Of a DNA stretch of 64,000 nucleotides, positions 11,035 through 20,985 are shown one piece after another. This DNA is from Pachysolen tannophilus NRRL Y-2460 (lineage: Eukaryota; Ascomycota; Pichiomycetes; Alaninales; Pachysolenaceae), in contig KV454011.1 in assembly GCA_001661245.1 (NCBI GenBank), positions 1,142,724 to 1,206,723 on the forward strand. The letters run 5' to 3'. Under the pieces are notes generated by a model, which saw nothing but the letters and a program-made list of their open reading frames with translations, ran no database searches and was not told where the DNA came from. Numbering within the stretch: the stretch's first letter is position 1; each line of letters opens with the position of its first letter. Both the position numbers and the translations under genes were made by a program.

Positions 11035-13193
11035 TCAACCTTCATCATTATAAACAGCAACTCTCTCCAGAATTATAATTTTTTTAATAAAAAAATACCA
11101 TTTTAATAACGATTTTTTATCTCGCTCCAATTTGGCTAAATCTAATTTTAATTTATAATTGTGGTGCCAAATTTTAAGAATCTTGAATCTGTCTCTTTCA
11201 TGACATAAAATGGAACATATCACAGGAACAGCATGACCTGGTTTGATATTGAAGTTGAATTGTGAAACTACGGGCACCCAAGAAACGTCAATGTCAATTT
11301 CGTTTATCATTAGTAATTGATCTTTTTTTTTTTGTGATTATTATGTTCTTCCATAATTTCCACTATATTTGGCAATTCAATTACAACAGTTCCTTTAGGT
11401 ATCATATTTCTTGTAAAGATTTCAATATTACCGTACTTATTTCTTGGCAATTGATTATTAAAATTGATAATCAGAGCTTTATATGGTTCAGTTTGAGTAT
11501 AAGAGTATAGTTCTTGTTTAATTATATCCTCAGTATTGACATTCTCATCGTAAATGGAAATATTATGTTTCCTTTTGTTCTTAATGGTTCTTGGGTTATA
11601 ATTGTTAACTTTCAACGGTTCAACATTAGGTTTTAATTGACGGCCTAATAGTTTCCATGAAGTTTCAGTTTTCAACTTAATAATAGATGATTGGTAATAA
11701 AATGGTTCTTTTTTCAGCAGTGATGATGAAATTTTCAAGAATCCAATCAGTTTTGATTTACTAGTGTCGATGAATTCATTATTATATAATAATGAAGGGG
11801 TTACAAAATTATTCGAACTTCGTAATCTTGAAAAAACTGGTTTGTCAAAATTGATTAACCCCAATTTGTGCAAAGTTTCTAATTCAACGTGATATTTTCT
11901 TTGATACTTATTACCATTAATTATCATTAATATTCTTTTAAACCAAATAAATGATTTTTTTCCATGCTCTAGTTGATTTTGATATTGTAAACATCTTAGG
12001 GGAAAATATCTAAAACAGATATTTTTCAAGTATCTAGAGCTCGTATCCAACATGTAATTTTGGGAATCAATGGAAACTACATACCACATTTTCATTTGAC
12101 CTTGGTATTTTCCCCTAGGTTCGAAATGATTCACAAATGATGATTTTATCAATTCATTTTTGTCTAAATGATTCAACTTAACCAATGACGGTATTGTCAA
12201 TTTACTAACAGAATCAGCAAAATCAGTAAATGAAAATAAATCAACAACAAAAATTTCTGGGGTTGAAGGTGATGAAACTTCACACCAATATGTTGGGAAT
12301 AACATATCTTTATCATTACTGACGTGTGACTTTTTCTTATAGTTCAAAGGTATAGCATTATCCAGTTTATCCAAAGAATATCCCAATAGCGGCAAAGAAA
12401 AACATAATCTAACTTCAAAACCTAATCCTCTTAATAGAGATACAAATAATTGTACCGCAATATCTCTATTACCTTTCAATTGTTTAGCATATAATATTTT
12501 GAAATCTTGCAAAGATTCAATTGGCTCAAAATTATAATAATAATCATTGGATTTCAAGTTTAACGGATCCTTAAGATATCCATTATGCCTAAGACCATGT
12601 CCTTCTAATCTGAAATTCAATTGAAACCATCTTGTTAAATTAACAACAAACTTGTGAAATTCTTTCAGTAGTTGTACCTGATCATCATCTTCTTTACTAG
12701 TCTTTGTCCTTTCGAAAAACTTTTTTACTTTCTTTCTAAAATCCTTTGACAATTTCTTCTTCAATATCTTTTGAAGCTCTTGGTCTTGTAACCATTGGTT
12801 TCTAATATATAAATGAATCATTAATGAAATCATATGCATACAATGCATACTAAACCTTGAAGATTTCAAACGATTTATCAATTTGAAATCAGTAGTTTTT
12901 TCACTGGAACCGTTGGATGAAACATTTTTTAAAGTAACAACATCAATCCTCTGTGAGACATTATTTGAACTTATGATCGAGTCATCCAACAGAATTTCTT
13001 CAAAATCTGATGGAAACTCATCATTATCATCATCATCATCATCATCATCTGATTCATCACAATTCAATTTCCTTTTTTTCGTAACATTCAACTCTTGCTT
13101 TTTTTGTTCATCTTGCGAATCATCTGAAATATCCGAATCTATATTCCGAGAAATCAAGTCTATGGCATCATGATTGCTAATATTACCTCCCAT
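11035..13193 (-). CDS. RAD4: Rad4/XPC-family DNA damage recognition protein, frame broken near 3' end
   Basis: Nucleotide-excision repair lesion sensor (Rad4 or its paralogue Rad34; I cannot separate them). The main frame runs from ATG 13193 to a stop at 11310 (627 residues): acidic N-terminus, transglutaminase-like domain with GNRDIAVQLFVSLLRGLGFEVRL (rough residues 240-265) and PTYWCEVSSP, then the BHD1-3 domains, ending in NKYGNIEIFTRNMIPKGTVV. In the family this BHD3 motif must continue with a stretch like that encoded in the next frame at about 11319-11035 (IDIDVSWVPVVSQFNF, then PGHAVPVICSIL). The two frames meet at an 11-base T run (11323-11333 on the plus strand), where one inserted base or two deleted bases would join them into about 719 residues, close to Rad4 (754) and Rad34 (692). 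So this is either an assembly indel, a slippage site, or a real late truncation. Confidence 0.85.
11323..11333 (-). repeat. A11 homopolymer at the RAD4 frame break
   Basis: Eleven consecutive T on the plus strand (A11 in the coding strand) between His and Ile codons of BHD3. Upstream of it the main frame matches Rad4; downstream only the frame shifted by one insertion (or two deletions) matches. No GT donor of the type used in this window lies just upstream, so an intron is a poor explanation. Confidence 0.8.
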
Positions 13194-13391
13194 CTACAGA
13201 TCTTCACATTTGGTTTTACAATCTACAATCTACGAATAGGAATTCAACCTTTTTTTTCTTTTTTGGTTTTTTGGAAAAAACCCATTTTTTCTTATATTAA
13301 GAAAAAAGTAAAAAAAAAACGAGAAATTTTAAAAGAAAGAGATTCAAAAGTTATATAGAAATAAAAGACAAGAAAGTTGTTTTTAAAGACA

Positions 13392-14528
13392 ATGAGACAG
13401 ATGAGACAGATGAGGCATATGAATCAGCAAGTAAGGTTTTTATCTTTTCGGTCATTGCTTTCATTTTCTAAAGAGAGTCCAGATCCTAAGCCAATTGATG
13501 TTGAACTTGTTAAGGGAACCGGTAATGGACCATTTGCTGAAACTGCTAAATTTGAAGTTATTGGAACGCCGGCTTCGTTATTAAATATCAAGTTACCGGC
13601 TTCAGCTATTTTAAATATACGGTATAGTAATGCTATTTCTTCAGTGGTTGGAATAAGTGGGAAATTGGACAATTTAACCAAAGAATTGAGTTTAATAACA
13701 AGTGGGATATCAAAACCAATATTGTATCAACGTATATATAATACATCACCAATCAATTTATTAGTTGCCAATAGTTTAAATTTTAGAAATTTTGTAGTAT
13801 TGAATTTGAAAAATAATGAGAATGAGAATTGGGTGGTTTCAAATTCTAAAAATTTAATTGCATGGTCAGGTAATTACTTGAATTTAAAATTGAATCCCAA
13901 GAAAATTCATGGTTCTTCTTCTAATTCATACTTGTCAAAATTTAATGCTTTGGATGTGGATGGTGAAGGCATTATTGCATTGGCAGGTAATGGCCAATTG
14001 TTCAAAGTTGAGTTGAACCAAGATGAATCCATTTATATCAACCCAAGTGCTTTAGTTGCACATAAAGTAAATATTGGTAATATCAATGATATTAAAATCA
14101 CAAAAATTCCTTCCAAAAAATTGATAACAGATTTAAATTTAAGTCTACCCAGATTCTCCATTCCAGATAAGTTGAAACTTTACTACAACCAATTGTATAA
14201 ATTTGTTACAGAAAGATTAACACCAGCACTCACTTCTTCTACTACTTCTGGTACAACAACATCCAATATCAACGAGGTCAGTGAGACAAAACGGAAACCA
14301 TCAGAATTCGATTATTCCGTATCTAAAAACTTATCAACAGTAGCTTCTTCGACGAAATCTGTCCTAACTAAGCTTGCTTCCTTCTTACCAAAAATTGGCA
14401 AAACCGATTTACTATATGAAGTAAAAGGCCCAGCTGTGTTAATTATTCAAAACGATGTTAGCCAAGGTGGTGATAGAGTATTTACAAAACTGGAATTAGA
14501 CAAAGTATACACAAAAATGTCACTTTAA
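13392..14528 (+). CDS. AIM24: Mitochondrial AIM24 family protein
   Basis: Aim24 is a mitochondrial inner-membrane-associated protein. In S. cerevisiae it is linked to MICOS integrity and respiratory-chain complexes; its biochemical activity is unknown. The sequence has the AIM24 beta-roll: KFEVIGTPASLLNIKLPASAIL near residue 50, LDVDGEGIIALAGNGQLFKVEL in the middle, and LLYEVKGPAVLIIQND near the C-terminus. The frame is open upstream to a TTG at 13377, but the first ATG is at 13392. It gives MRQMRQMRHMNQQVRFLSFRSLLSF in outline, a basic Met/Arg/Ser presequence fit for mitochondria. 378 residues against about 394. It is divergent from the RAD4-family gene with only 198 bp between starts. Confidence 0.88.
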   Translation: MRQMRQMRHMNQQVRFLSFRSLLSFSKESPDPKPIDVELVKGTGNGPFAETAKFEVIGTPASLLNIKLPASAILNIRYSNAISSVVGISGKLDNLTKELSLITSGISKPILYQRIYNTSPINLLVANSLNFRNFVVLNLKNNENENWVVSNSKNLIAWSGNYLNLKLNPKKIHGSSSNSYLSKFNALDVDGEGIIALAGNGQLFKVELNQDESIYINPSALVAHKVNIGNINDIKITKIPSKKLITDLNLSLPRFSIPDKLKLYYNQLYKFVTERLTPALTSSTTSGTTTSNINEVSETKRKPSEFDYSVSKNLSTVASSTKSVLTKLASFLPKIGKTDLLYEVKGPAVLIIQNDVSQGGDRVFTKLELDKVYTKMSL

Positions 14529-14905
14529 TTAGATTTTTTTTTTTTTTTTTTGTTCATTATTTGCTTTCTCTCTCTCTCTCTTTCTCTTTCTCTTTCTCTT
14601 TACGAATGACAATATCAATGATCTTTACTATTCATGAAAAATATGACCTTCGTTCTCTCTTAAATTATAACTTTTAGCCGGAAATCATCTCAATGTAGTT
14701 TCGAAGTCCGTTATTTCCTAATTGGGATGTGTTCTTAGTAAGAAACAATGTTCAAAGTGCATTTAATTGCGTCTTGAAGTTACGCTAAATGATGGGTTTG
14801 ACTAAATACATAATTGATGATTCAATTGATATATATATAAATTGGATGAATAAACATTGATTATTTGATTAAATAGATAAAAGGATATATGTGTTTCTTG
14901 ACGGG
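14529..14905. promoter_or_regulatory. AIM24-zinc-cluster gene spacer
   Basis: 377 bp with a T17 tract and a CT/CTTT microsatellite (about 14567-14601) just after the AIM24 stop, then the presumed promoter of the Zn2Cys6 gene, including a TATATATATA-type element (about 14829-14838) some 70 bp before its ATG. Nothing else recognisable. Confidence 0.4.
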
Positions 14906-17900
14906 ATGTTGGAATCTTCATCAGTGAAACCAGTCAAGAAACGGTTAAGAATTCCGGTATCTTGTAAAGCTTGCAGGAAGAGAAAGACTAAAGTGAGTAT
15001 TAATAATACTAAAGAATTATTGATGAAATAGATAGATTTATATTTATCTAAATTACATGTAACTAACTTCAAACTCTTCCTTATAGTGTGATAGAGATAA
15101 ACCGAAATGTGGATATTGTCTGGTAAATGATATTGAATGTGTATATGAGGATAAGAGAAGTTGGGTGAATAATTTTGATGTTAACTCCGACGCCCCTTTG
15201 ATGGCAAAAAATAACAGTTGTACCAATTCTTCTTCAAATGAAGAGCGTTATGGAAGTGAAGTAGCTTCATTTACGAATCATGATGAGAAATCTTATTTGG
15301 AATTGGAGGATGAAATTGCTAGTTTGAAAAAAGAACTTTTAGAATTAAAACTTTCTAATTTGCCACCATCAATTACTTTACCAAAAAATCTTCCACCAAT
15401 TGATGATAATGATTGTTTAAATTTTTATTCTGGTTATAATCCACGTTTGAAACTGACTGCTCTTAGTGCTTCTTGTCAAGGAGCTTTTTCTTCTCAATCT
15501 TTAATTAAAAAAGATCCATTTATTAGACTTTTATGGTTAAAATTAGTTGCATCAAAGGCTAGAAGAGAATTTCTTCAAGCTTTAAGACCAAGTGAACCAA
15601 CTCAAAATCTTGATAATATATATGCACCTTTTTTCAATTTTACAAATGATCATAAAGGTTTTAGAGATTTGCTGAATGGTGAAGAAATGTTAACTGTTCC
15701 AAATGAATTACGAGATAAGGAGATTAAATCACATGGTACATCAACAGATATGAAAGATCATCAATGGAATAATTTAGTTGCTCAAATTAAAAGTTCTTCA
15801 ATTCCAACCACAGGCCATAGTTTATCCAATTTTCCTCAATTGGTCCCCTTGGGTTCATGTTTTATTTCTCATAATATGCATGCAGATTTCCAATTATACC
15901 TTCTGAAAAAACTTCCAACAAAGAGAGCTATATGGCTTTTAATAGATAGGTTCTTTAAATATGCATACCCTTTTATGCCTTATATTGATCAAAAAATTTT
16001 TATTGACGATCTTACAAAGTTAATTGGTCCAAGAAATCTTGAAGAGGTTAAAATTGATAATGTACCCATTAAAAGAGGTTTAGATTTTGCCACTATAGGA
16101 ATATTATTAATGGTTTTAGAATTTGGTTCTTTTACTCTTTTTGCAAATAGTGATAAATCACTTGCAAAAGCAGGTGTATTTAAAGTAACAGATCCTGACA
16201 TGAAATATTTGTTAGATAATCCTTTACTTGATGATGAAAATGTTGGTGCAAAGTTTTGTCTTGGTCAATTTAGGGTTTTCAAAAAAGTAACAATTGAAGT
16301 AGCACAGTTGGCTGTTTATTTAAGACTTTATGACAGATATTCACCTCAGGATGGTGATAGTTTATTTGGTTCCAATTCTTTGATCTTTAACGGTGCGATA
16401 ATGCAAATGGCATACGCTATAGGATTGAATAGAGATCCTAGTGGGTTTGAAGATATCGCCGGACTATCAGATGACAGAAGTTTGAATTTAAGAAGAAAGC
16501 TTTGGTATGGTGTTTTAAATTGTGATAGTTATCAATTTTATATTTTAGGTATTGCATCATCTACACGAGTTGATTTTTTTGATACAAATTTACCTAACAA
16601 TAAATCCAGTAATTGTGAAGACTCTAAAATTGAAAATTTTGTTATTGAAAGTGTTAGTAATTTTCTGAAAATAGATGGATTAATTAAGGATTTCATTTAT
16701 GAGTGTTCAAGCTTTAAAAGGGAAGTTTCTGTTAAAGAACTAATAAGTAAAACTCATACTTTGGAATCTTATATTGATGAGAAATATGTATCTTTGAGTG
16801 ATATTTTATTGAAATCGCACGATGAAGATAAACACATAAATAATATCAAGAAGGTTGATGCGACATTAAATTATTTACATGCTAAGGTCTTATTGCAGTT
16901 GATTTATTACAACATATATCTTAATTATGAATCATCTTCAAAGAACAATGAATTGGCAGTTTATTTTCTTAAAAAAATATTAGGGATAAGCACTGAATTG
17001 ATGGAAGTATGTCCACACGTGATTAAAAACTCTTCTCTTTACTATGGAAGAGGATTAGATTTTATTATAAATCCTACTTTACAATTGGTCTGTCATAAAT
17101 CATTACAAATGAGAGGGGGTTTATATTCAAGATTCGTTCATTTCAAGATGCTTTTAAAAACTGATGGTACATTACCAAGCTTCCTTCGAACTCAACTTAA
17201 CAATGTAATAGACGTTATATTTTACCCTTTTTCAAAAGTATTATCTTCATTATTTTTCATTAGTGACAGATATTGCTATGCCTGGAAGCTAACAAAACTC
17301 CAGAGAATTTTTGTTTTGATGATAATGAATGACAACCGGGACCGAAGTGAGAATTTTTACGAAGCTGTCAAAAATGATGATGGTACTTTTAAATTAAAAC
17401 TCAGAGGTGACGATGAAGGGGTTATTGAAATTCCACAAAGATCAGTATTTTCACTGTTGTCATTGCCAACCACTTTGGAGATTTTAAACTATGTCGCAAG
17501 TTTACGTAACGAGGAAAATCTAGCAGTCATCAATGGATCAAAGCGTCCAAAGAACAATGTTGACCATAATGAGTGTCGCAAAAGTTTTTCCAACTTAAAA
17601 AATGAGAGTAATAACAATAATAATGTATTTTCTCGCGTTGAGATATCCACTTCACTGAATTCGGATGATTCCATTCAAAATTGGGACTGGCCGACGTCGT
17701 CTTCGTTAAATTTATTATCACCTAAGATTGATACTTCGAATAATATTTTCCCAGATCCAGATATTGATAAAACTTGGTTGAATTTTATGAGTGATAGAGT
17801 AAATAACGATATGGATGGAATTCACAGCGATGTTAAGCCCCTCAGTAATAAGGGTCCTGGCGATGTTATAAATACTGATGGATTGTACGTTTTTCCGTCA

Positions 17901-18125
17901 GAATCTGAAAGCGTTCCTCATAATAACACTAACAATAATAATCAAGTTGATAGTTTTTCCAAAGACGTTAGTGCTGAATACATTAGTAAACTAGAAGTTT
18001 TAATGAATGCTCCATTAACTCCTACATCCGAGAATAATATTGTTAATAGGAATAATAACTATAATGAAAGTGATTTAATAGCACTTGACCAATTGATGAA
18101 ATTTGTTGCTGAGGATTTATACTAA
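14906..18125 (+). CDS. Zn2Cys6 fungal transcription factor, two exons
   Basis: Gal4-type regulator, 1041 residues after splicing exon 1 (14906-14992, 29 codons) to exon 2 (15087-18125). The joined N-terminus gives C20-x2-C23-x6-C30-x6-C37-x2-C40-x6-C47, a textbook binuclear zinc cluster preceded by a basic stretch (KPVKKRLRIPVS). Reading exon 2 alone would miss the DNA-binding domain. A coiled-coil-like segment (SYLELEDEIASLKKELLELKL) follows at about 70-95. The fungal-specific middle homology region is visible at about 300-540 (WLLIDRFFKYAYPFMPYID; AYAIGLNRDPSGFED; LRRKLWYGVLNCDSYQF). The C-terminus is Asn/Asp/Ser-rich and acidic, likely the activation region. Target genes unknown. I cannot assign it to a named yeast regulator. 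Confidence 0.9.
14993..15086 (+). other. Intron splitting the zinc cluster (94 nt)
   Basis: Donor GTGAGT at 14993-14998, branch AACTAAC at 15061-15067 (within TAACTAAC), acceptor CTTATAG ending at 15086. Phase 0, between Lys29 and Cys30, i.e. between the second and third zinc-binding cysteines. Retention meets an in-frame TAG after 13 intron codons. Confidence 0.9.
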
Positions 18126-18403
18126 TGTACCTCATGACCCTGCTATAAGTTCTTATTTACTTGCACCACATGACTGTTTTGATATGATGATACTTTTATA
18201 TTTATATTCTGCTTTTTTTTCTCTTTTTTAATAGCTGCTATTATTACGTTTAATTATATTTCGTTCGAAATGTTTCTTCTTGTCAATAGTTTCATTTTTG
18301 TTTTTTTTTTATTTCTTTAGCGAGAAACAGGAACAAAAATGAGTAACAAATAAATGCTTAAATTGTCTTTTTTTTTTAATTGAATTTAAAAGTCTACATA
18401 TTC

Positions 18404-20221
18404 CTATATAAATGGAATACTTGCTCCATCAGAGCGTAAATCACATCCACCGGCCCAAACTAATACATCCTTGTATTCTTCTATCGAACCATTACAACGC
18501 TTAACAATTTGTCCTCTTCCGAAAGCAGATCTCTGATTACCTTTCAAGACTTTAACGTCATGACCTAACTTATTTAAGCCTTCAACAACTGAATCATCTA
18601 TACCCTCTTCCAAGCACACAAGGGTAACTGGATTTGAAGTTGGTCCATCTGATCCATGACCTTTGTCTAAGTGCTTTTTACTAGGGTGAGGAAGAAGAGT
18701 AATTCTAGGAGCATCTAGAGCTACCTGTGGATCAAATCCAAACAAAGTTAAGTTCAAAAAAACTTGGACGTGTGCCTGTGGTTGATTGAATCCACCCATT
18801 ATACCGTAACTCGCATATAGATCCTCAGAACCAGCAGAAGATGGTGTAGTTATCATTCCTGGGATAATGGTATGATAGCAACGTTTGTTCCCTGCAATAC
18901 AATTTTTAGAGTTAGGTTTACATGAAAAATTCCCACCTCTATTATGTAACACAAAACCTTTATCTGGAACGATAATTCCAGAACCAAAACTCTCATATAA
19001 AGAATTAATAAAAGAACATGCGTTACCTTCAGAATCTGTTGCAGTAAAGTATACAGTATCAGATTTAAAAATCGAATTAGGGACGCCATGTTTTATGGTT
19101 TCATTATCTATGACTTTTTCCTTTGAAATTGATTTTATTCTTTCTTGCAAATATTCTGGTTCTAAAAGTTTTTCAATAGCATCTTCTTGAGAATGAGCAT
19201 TTTTATCTAATAATTTATAAAAATCAGGATCGTTAACATACTCATCACTATCTCTGAAACTCAATTTTAAGGATTCAATAAGCAAATGTAAATATTCAAC
19301 CGAATTGTGCTTTACGGTGGATAAGTCTAATTTATCAGTTTTTGACAACTCTCTAATTAACCCCAATGCTAACAATGCTACTAAACCTTGTCCATTTGGA
19401 GGAATTTCCCATAATTTCTGTTCACCAAATTGTAAAGAAATAGGTTCGACAAAAGTTGAGGTATGATTTTCCAAATCTTGTAGAGAAATCAACCCACCAC
19501 GACTTCTAACTTCTTCAACAATAGCTTCAGCAGTAGAACCTTGATAAAATCCCAGTTTACCATTTTTGGCAATCAATTTTAAAGTTTCAGCCAATTTTTC
19601 ATTTTTAAGAAACTGACCTTTTAAAGGAGCTTTAAAGCCTGGATTTGGTAAAAAAATTGATAAATCATCAATATATGTTTGATCTGCATTTTTATTTTGA
19701 ATTTTCAAGTTTAATTCAGACAGAGCCCATAAATGTGCACTAATCTGACTAATTGGAGCACCTTTCTCTGCTAACTCTATCGCAGGCTGTAAACATTCTT
19801 CAAGAGTAACTTTGCCAGACCCCCATTTTTCGAAAGCGTCACACCAACCGGCAATGGCACCAGGGACATTTACCATAAAAATAGAACCTTTCTTCAACCT
19901 ATAAGTTGGAAGAATATGATCTGGGAAATTAGACTTTATGTAATCCAAACTCAACTCCGATGCAGATCTACCAGTACCATTCAATCCATAAACTTTTTTA
20001 TCCTTATTGTCATAATACAAAGCAAAACAATCACCTCCAATTCCAGTGGAAGCTGGCTCCAACACGCATAAACAGGCGGAAATCGCAATACACGCATCCA
20101 CACAATTACCACCTTTCGCCAAAATTTTAATACCTGCTTGGCTTGCCAATGGTTGAGAAGAGGAAGCAATACCTTTTGCAGAGTAAACCACCGATCTTCT
20201 AGAGTTGAATGGCTGGTCCAT
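18404..20221 (-). CDS. Cytosolic-type gamma-glutamyltransferase-like Ntn hydrolase
   Basis: 605-residue member of the gamma-glutamyltranspeptidase family (glutathione or other gamma-glutamyl hydrolysis/transfer). It self-cleaves to expose a Thr nucleophile. The expected nucleophile is T389 in SDTVYFTATDSEGNACSF, followed by INSLYESFGSGIIVP, a pattern closer to bacterial YwrD-like enzymes than to the secreted Ecm38/GGT1 type. The N-terminus has GIASSSQPLASQAGIKIL, GGNCVDACIAISACL and TGIGGDCFALYY, typical of the large chain. There is no signal peptide or TM anchor at the ATG (MDQPFNSRRSVVYSAKG), so it is probably cytosolic. It converges with the zinc-cluster gene and is divergent from POL3. 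Substrate not readable. Confidence 0.88.
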   Translation of the reverse strand: MDQPFNSRRSVVYSAKGIASSSQPLASQAGIKILAKGGNCVDACIAISACLCVLEPASTGIGGDCFALYYDNKDKKVYGLNGTGRSASELSLDYIKSNFPDHILPTYRLKKGSIFMVNVPGAIAGWCDAFEKWGSGKVTLEECLQPAIELAEKGAPISQISAHLWALSELNLKIQNKNADQTYIDDLSIFLPNPGFKAPLKGQFLKNEKLAETLKLIAKNGKLGFYQGSTAEAIVEEVRSRGGLISLQDLENHTSTFVEPISLQFGEQKLWEIPPNGQGLVALLALGLIRELSKTDKLDLSTVKHNSVEYLHLLIESLKLSFRDSDEYVNDPDFYKLLDKNAHSQEDAIEKLLEPEYLQERIKSISKEKVIDNETIKHGVPNSIFKSDTVYFTATDSEGNACSFINSLYESFGSGIIVPDKGFVLHNRGGNFSCKPNSKNCIAGNKRCYHTIIPGMITTPSSAGSEDLYASYGIMGGFNQPQAHVQVFLNLTLFGFDPQVALDAPRITLLPHPSKKHLDKGHGSDGPTSNPVTLVCLEEGIDDSVVEGLNKLGHDVKVLKGNQRSAFGRGQIVKRCNGSIEEYKDVLVWAGGCDLRSDGASIPFI

Positions 20222-20985
20222 TATAAGTACAAAACTTATTTGACTATAATAGAAATGGCAAATTCAACGAATATATAAAGAAAATATTATATTATATTAT
20301 ATTATTATATCATATCATATATTCTTTATATATGTCCGAAAATTCAACTTAAGCTTTGACCTAGCTTGCCTCACTTGGGGCCGCTCGAGAAATGAAAAAT
20401 TGTGGGGAAAAAACCAGAACCCCGGAGCCACACAATAAATTTCCCGCCTATGCTGCCGCCCAAGCTGCCTAATCGGCCAACCATGCCCATACAGCTGCCG
20501 ACTGCCCAAGTCAACCATACTTTCCACTCATGTTTCACTTCCCTGATACCTAAAACTATTTCTTATATTATCAATTGCCTTAATAACCTCAACACTTTTC
20601 ACCGCCTAACAAAAAAAAACAACCACTCTCAGGAAATGGCCAATACCACATCTGCTTCCCAACCAATTAACCCGACCATCATCTTTAATACCGGTTTTTG
20701 TCGTCGCTCCAGATCCACAGCGAGCCCTCTTCCCTTCAAATGGCTGCAAAGTCTTTGTCATTTGGAGCACGACTGTTTTTGCAATTTTTAAATTTTTCTC
20801 GTGTTTGTTAAAATGTGAGTGTGATGGGCGAACGCGTTGCTTTATATATAAAATCAAGCAGTATTTTGTATAACAAAAAGGAAGACAAAGAGCACTCAAG
20901 TATCAGCAAGGATAGGAAGAAAATACGTACTTAGGTTGAGGTTGTGACTTAAAAAGTTTAAGGGCGAGGTTTATAAAGTTGTTAG
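20222..20985. promoter_or_regulatory. Divergent GGT-like/POL3 intergenic region with GC-rich block
   Basis: 764 bp. An AT stretch next to the GGT-like gene gives way at about 20340 to a markedly GC-rich, C-biased block (to about 20780). It has a Mig1-type site (AT-rich flank then GTGGGG at 20402-20407) and three GCTGCC words (20452, 20464, 20494). The POL3-proximal part has the ACGCGT box listed separately and a TTTATATATA element at about 20841-20850. Open frames on both strands of the block lack ATG starts in sensible places, and I treat it as regulatory or as non-coding transcript DNA. Confidence 0.45.
20832..20837. promoter_or_regulatory. MCB box (ACGCGT) upstream of POL3
   Basis: Perfect palindromic MluI cell-cycle box, 149 bp before the POL3 ATG. 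MBF binds ACGCGT to drive G1/S expression of replication genes in yeasts, and DNA polymerase delta is a classic target. Confidence 0.75.

Noticed and set aside
11310-11400. An intron explaining the RAD4 frame break
   Set aside because: A TACTAAT word exists downstream, but the only GT candidates upstream (e.g. GTAATT) are poor donors and splicing would delete conserved BHD3 residues.
20402-20791. 129-codon plus-strand frame in the GC-rich block (and a reverse frame at 20606-20899)
   Set aside because: The plus frame begins at GTG, the composition is Pro/Asn/Thr from C-rich DNA, and two opposite frames compete. More likely regulatory DNA.
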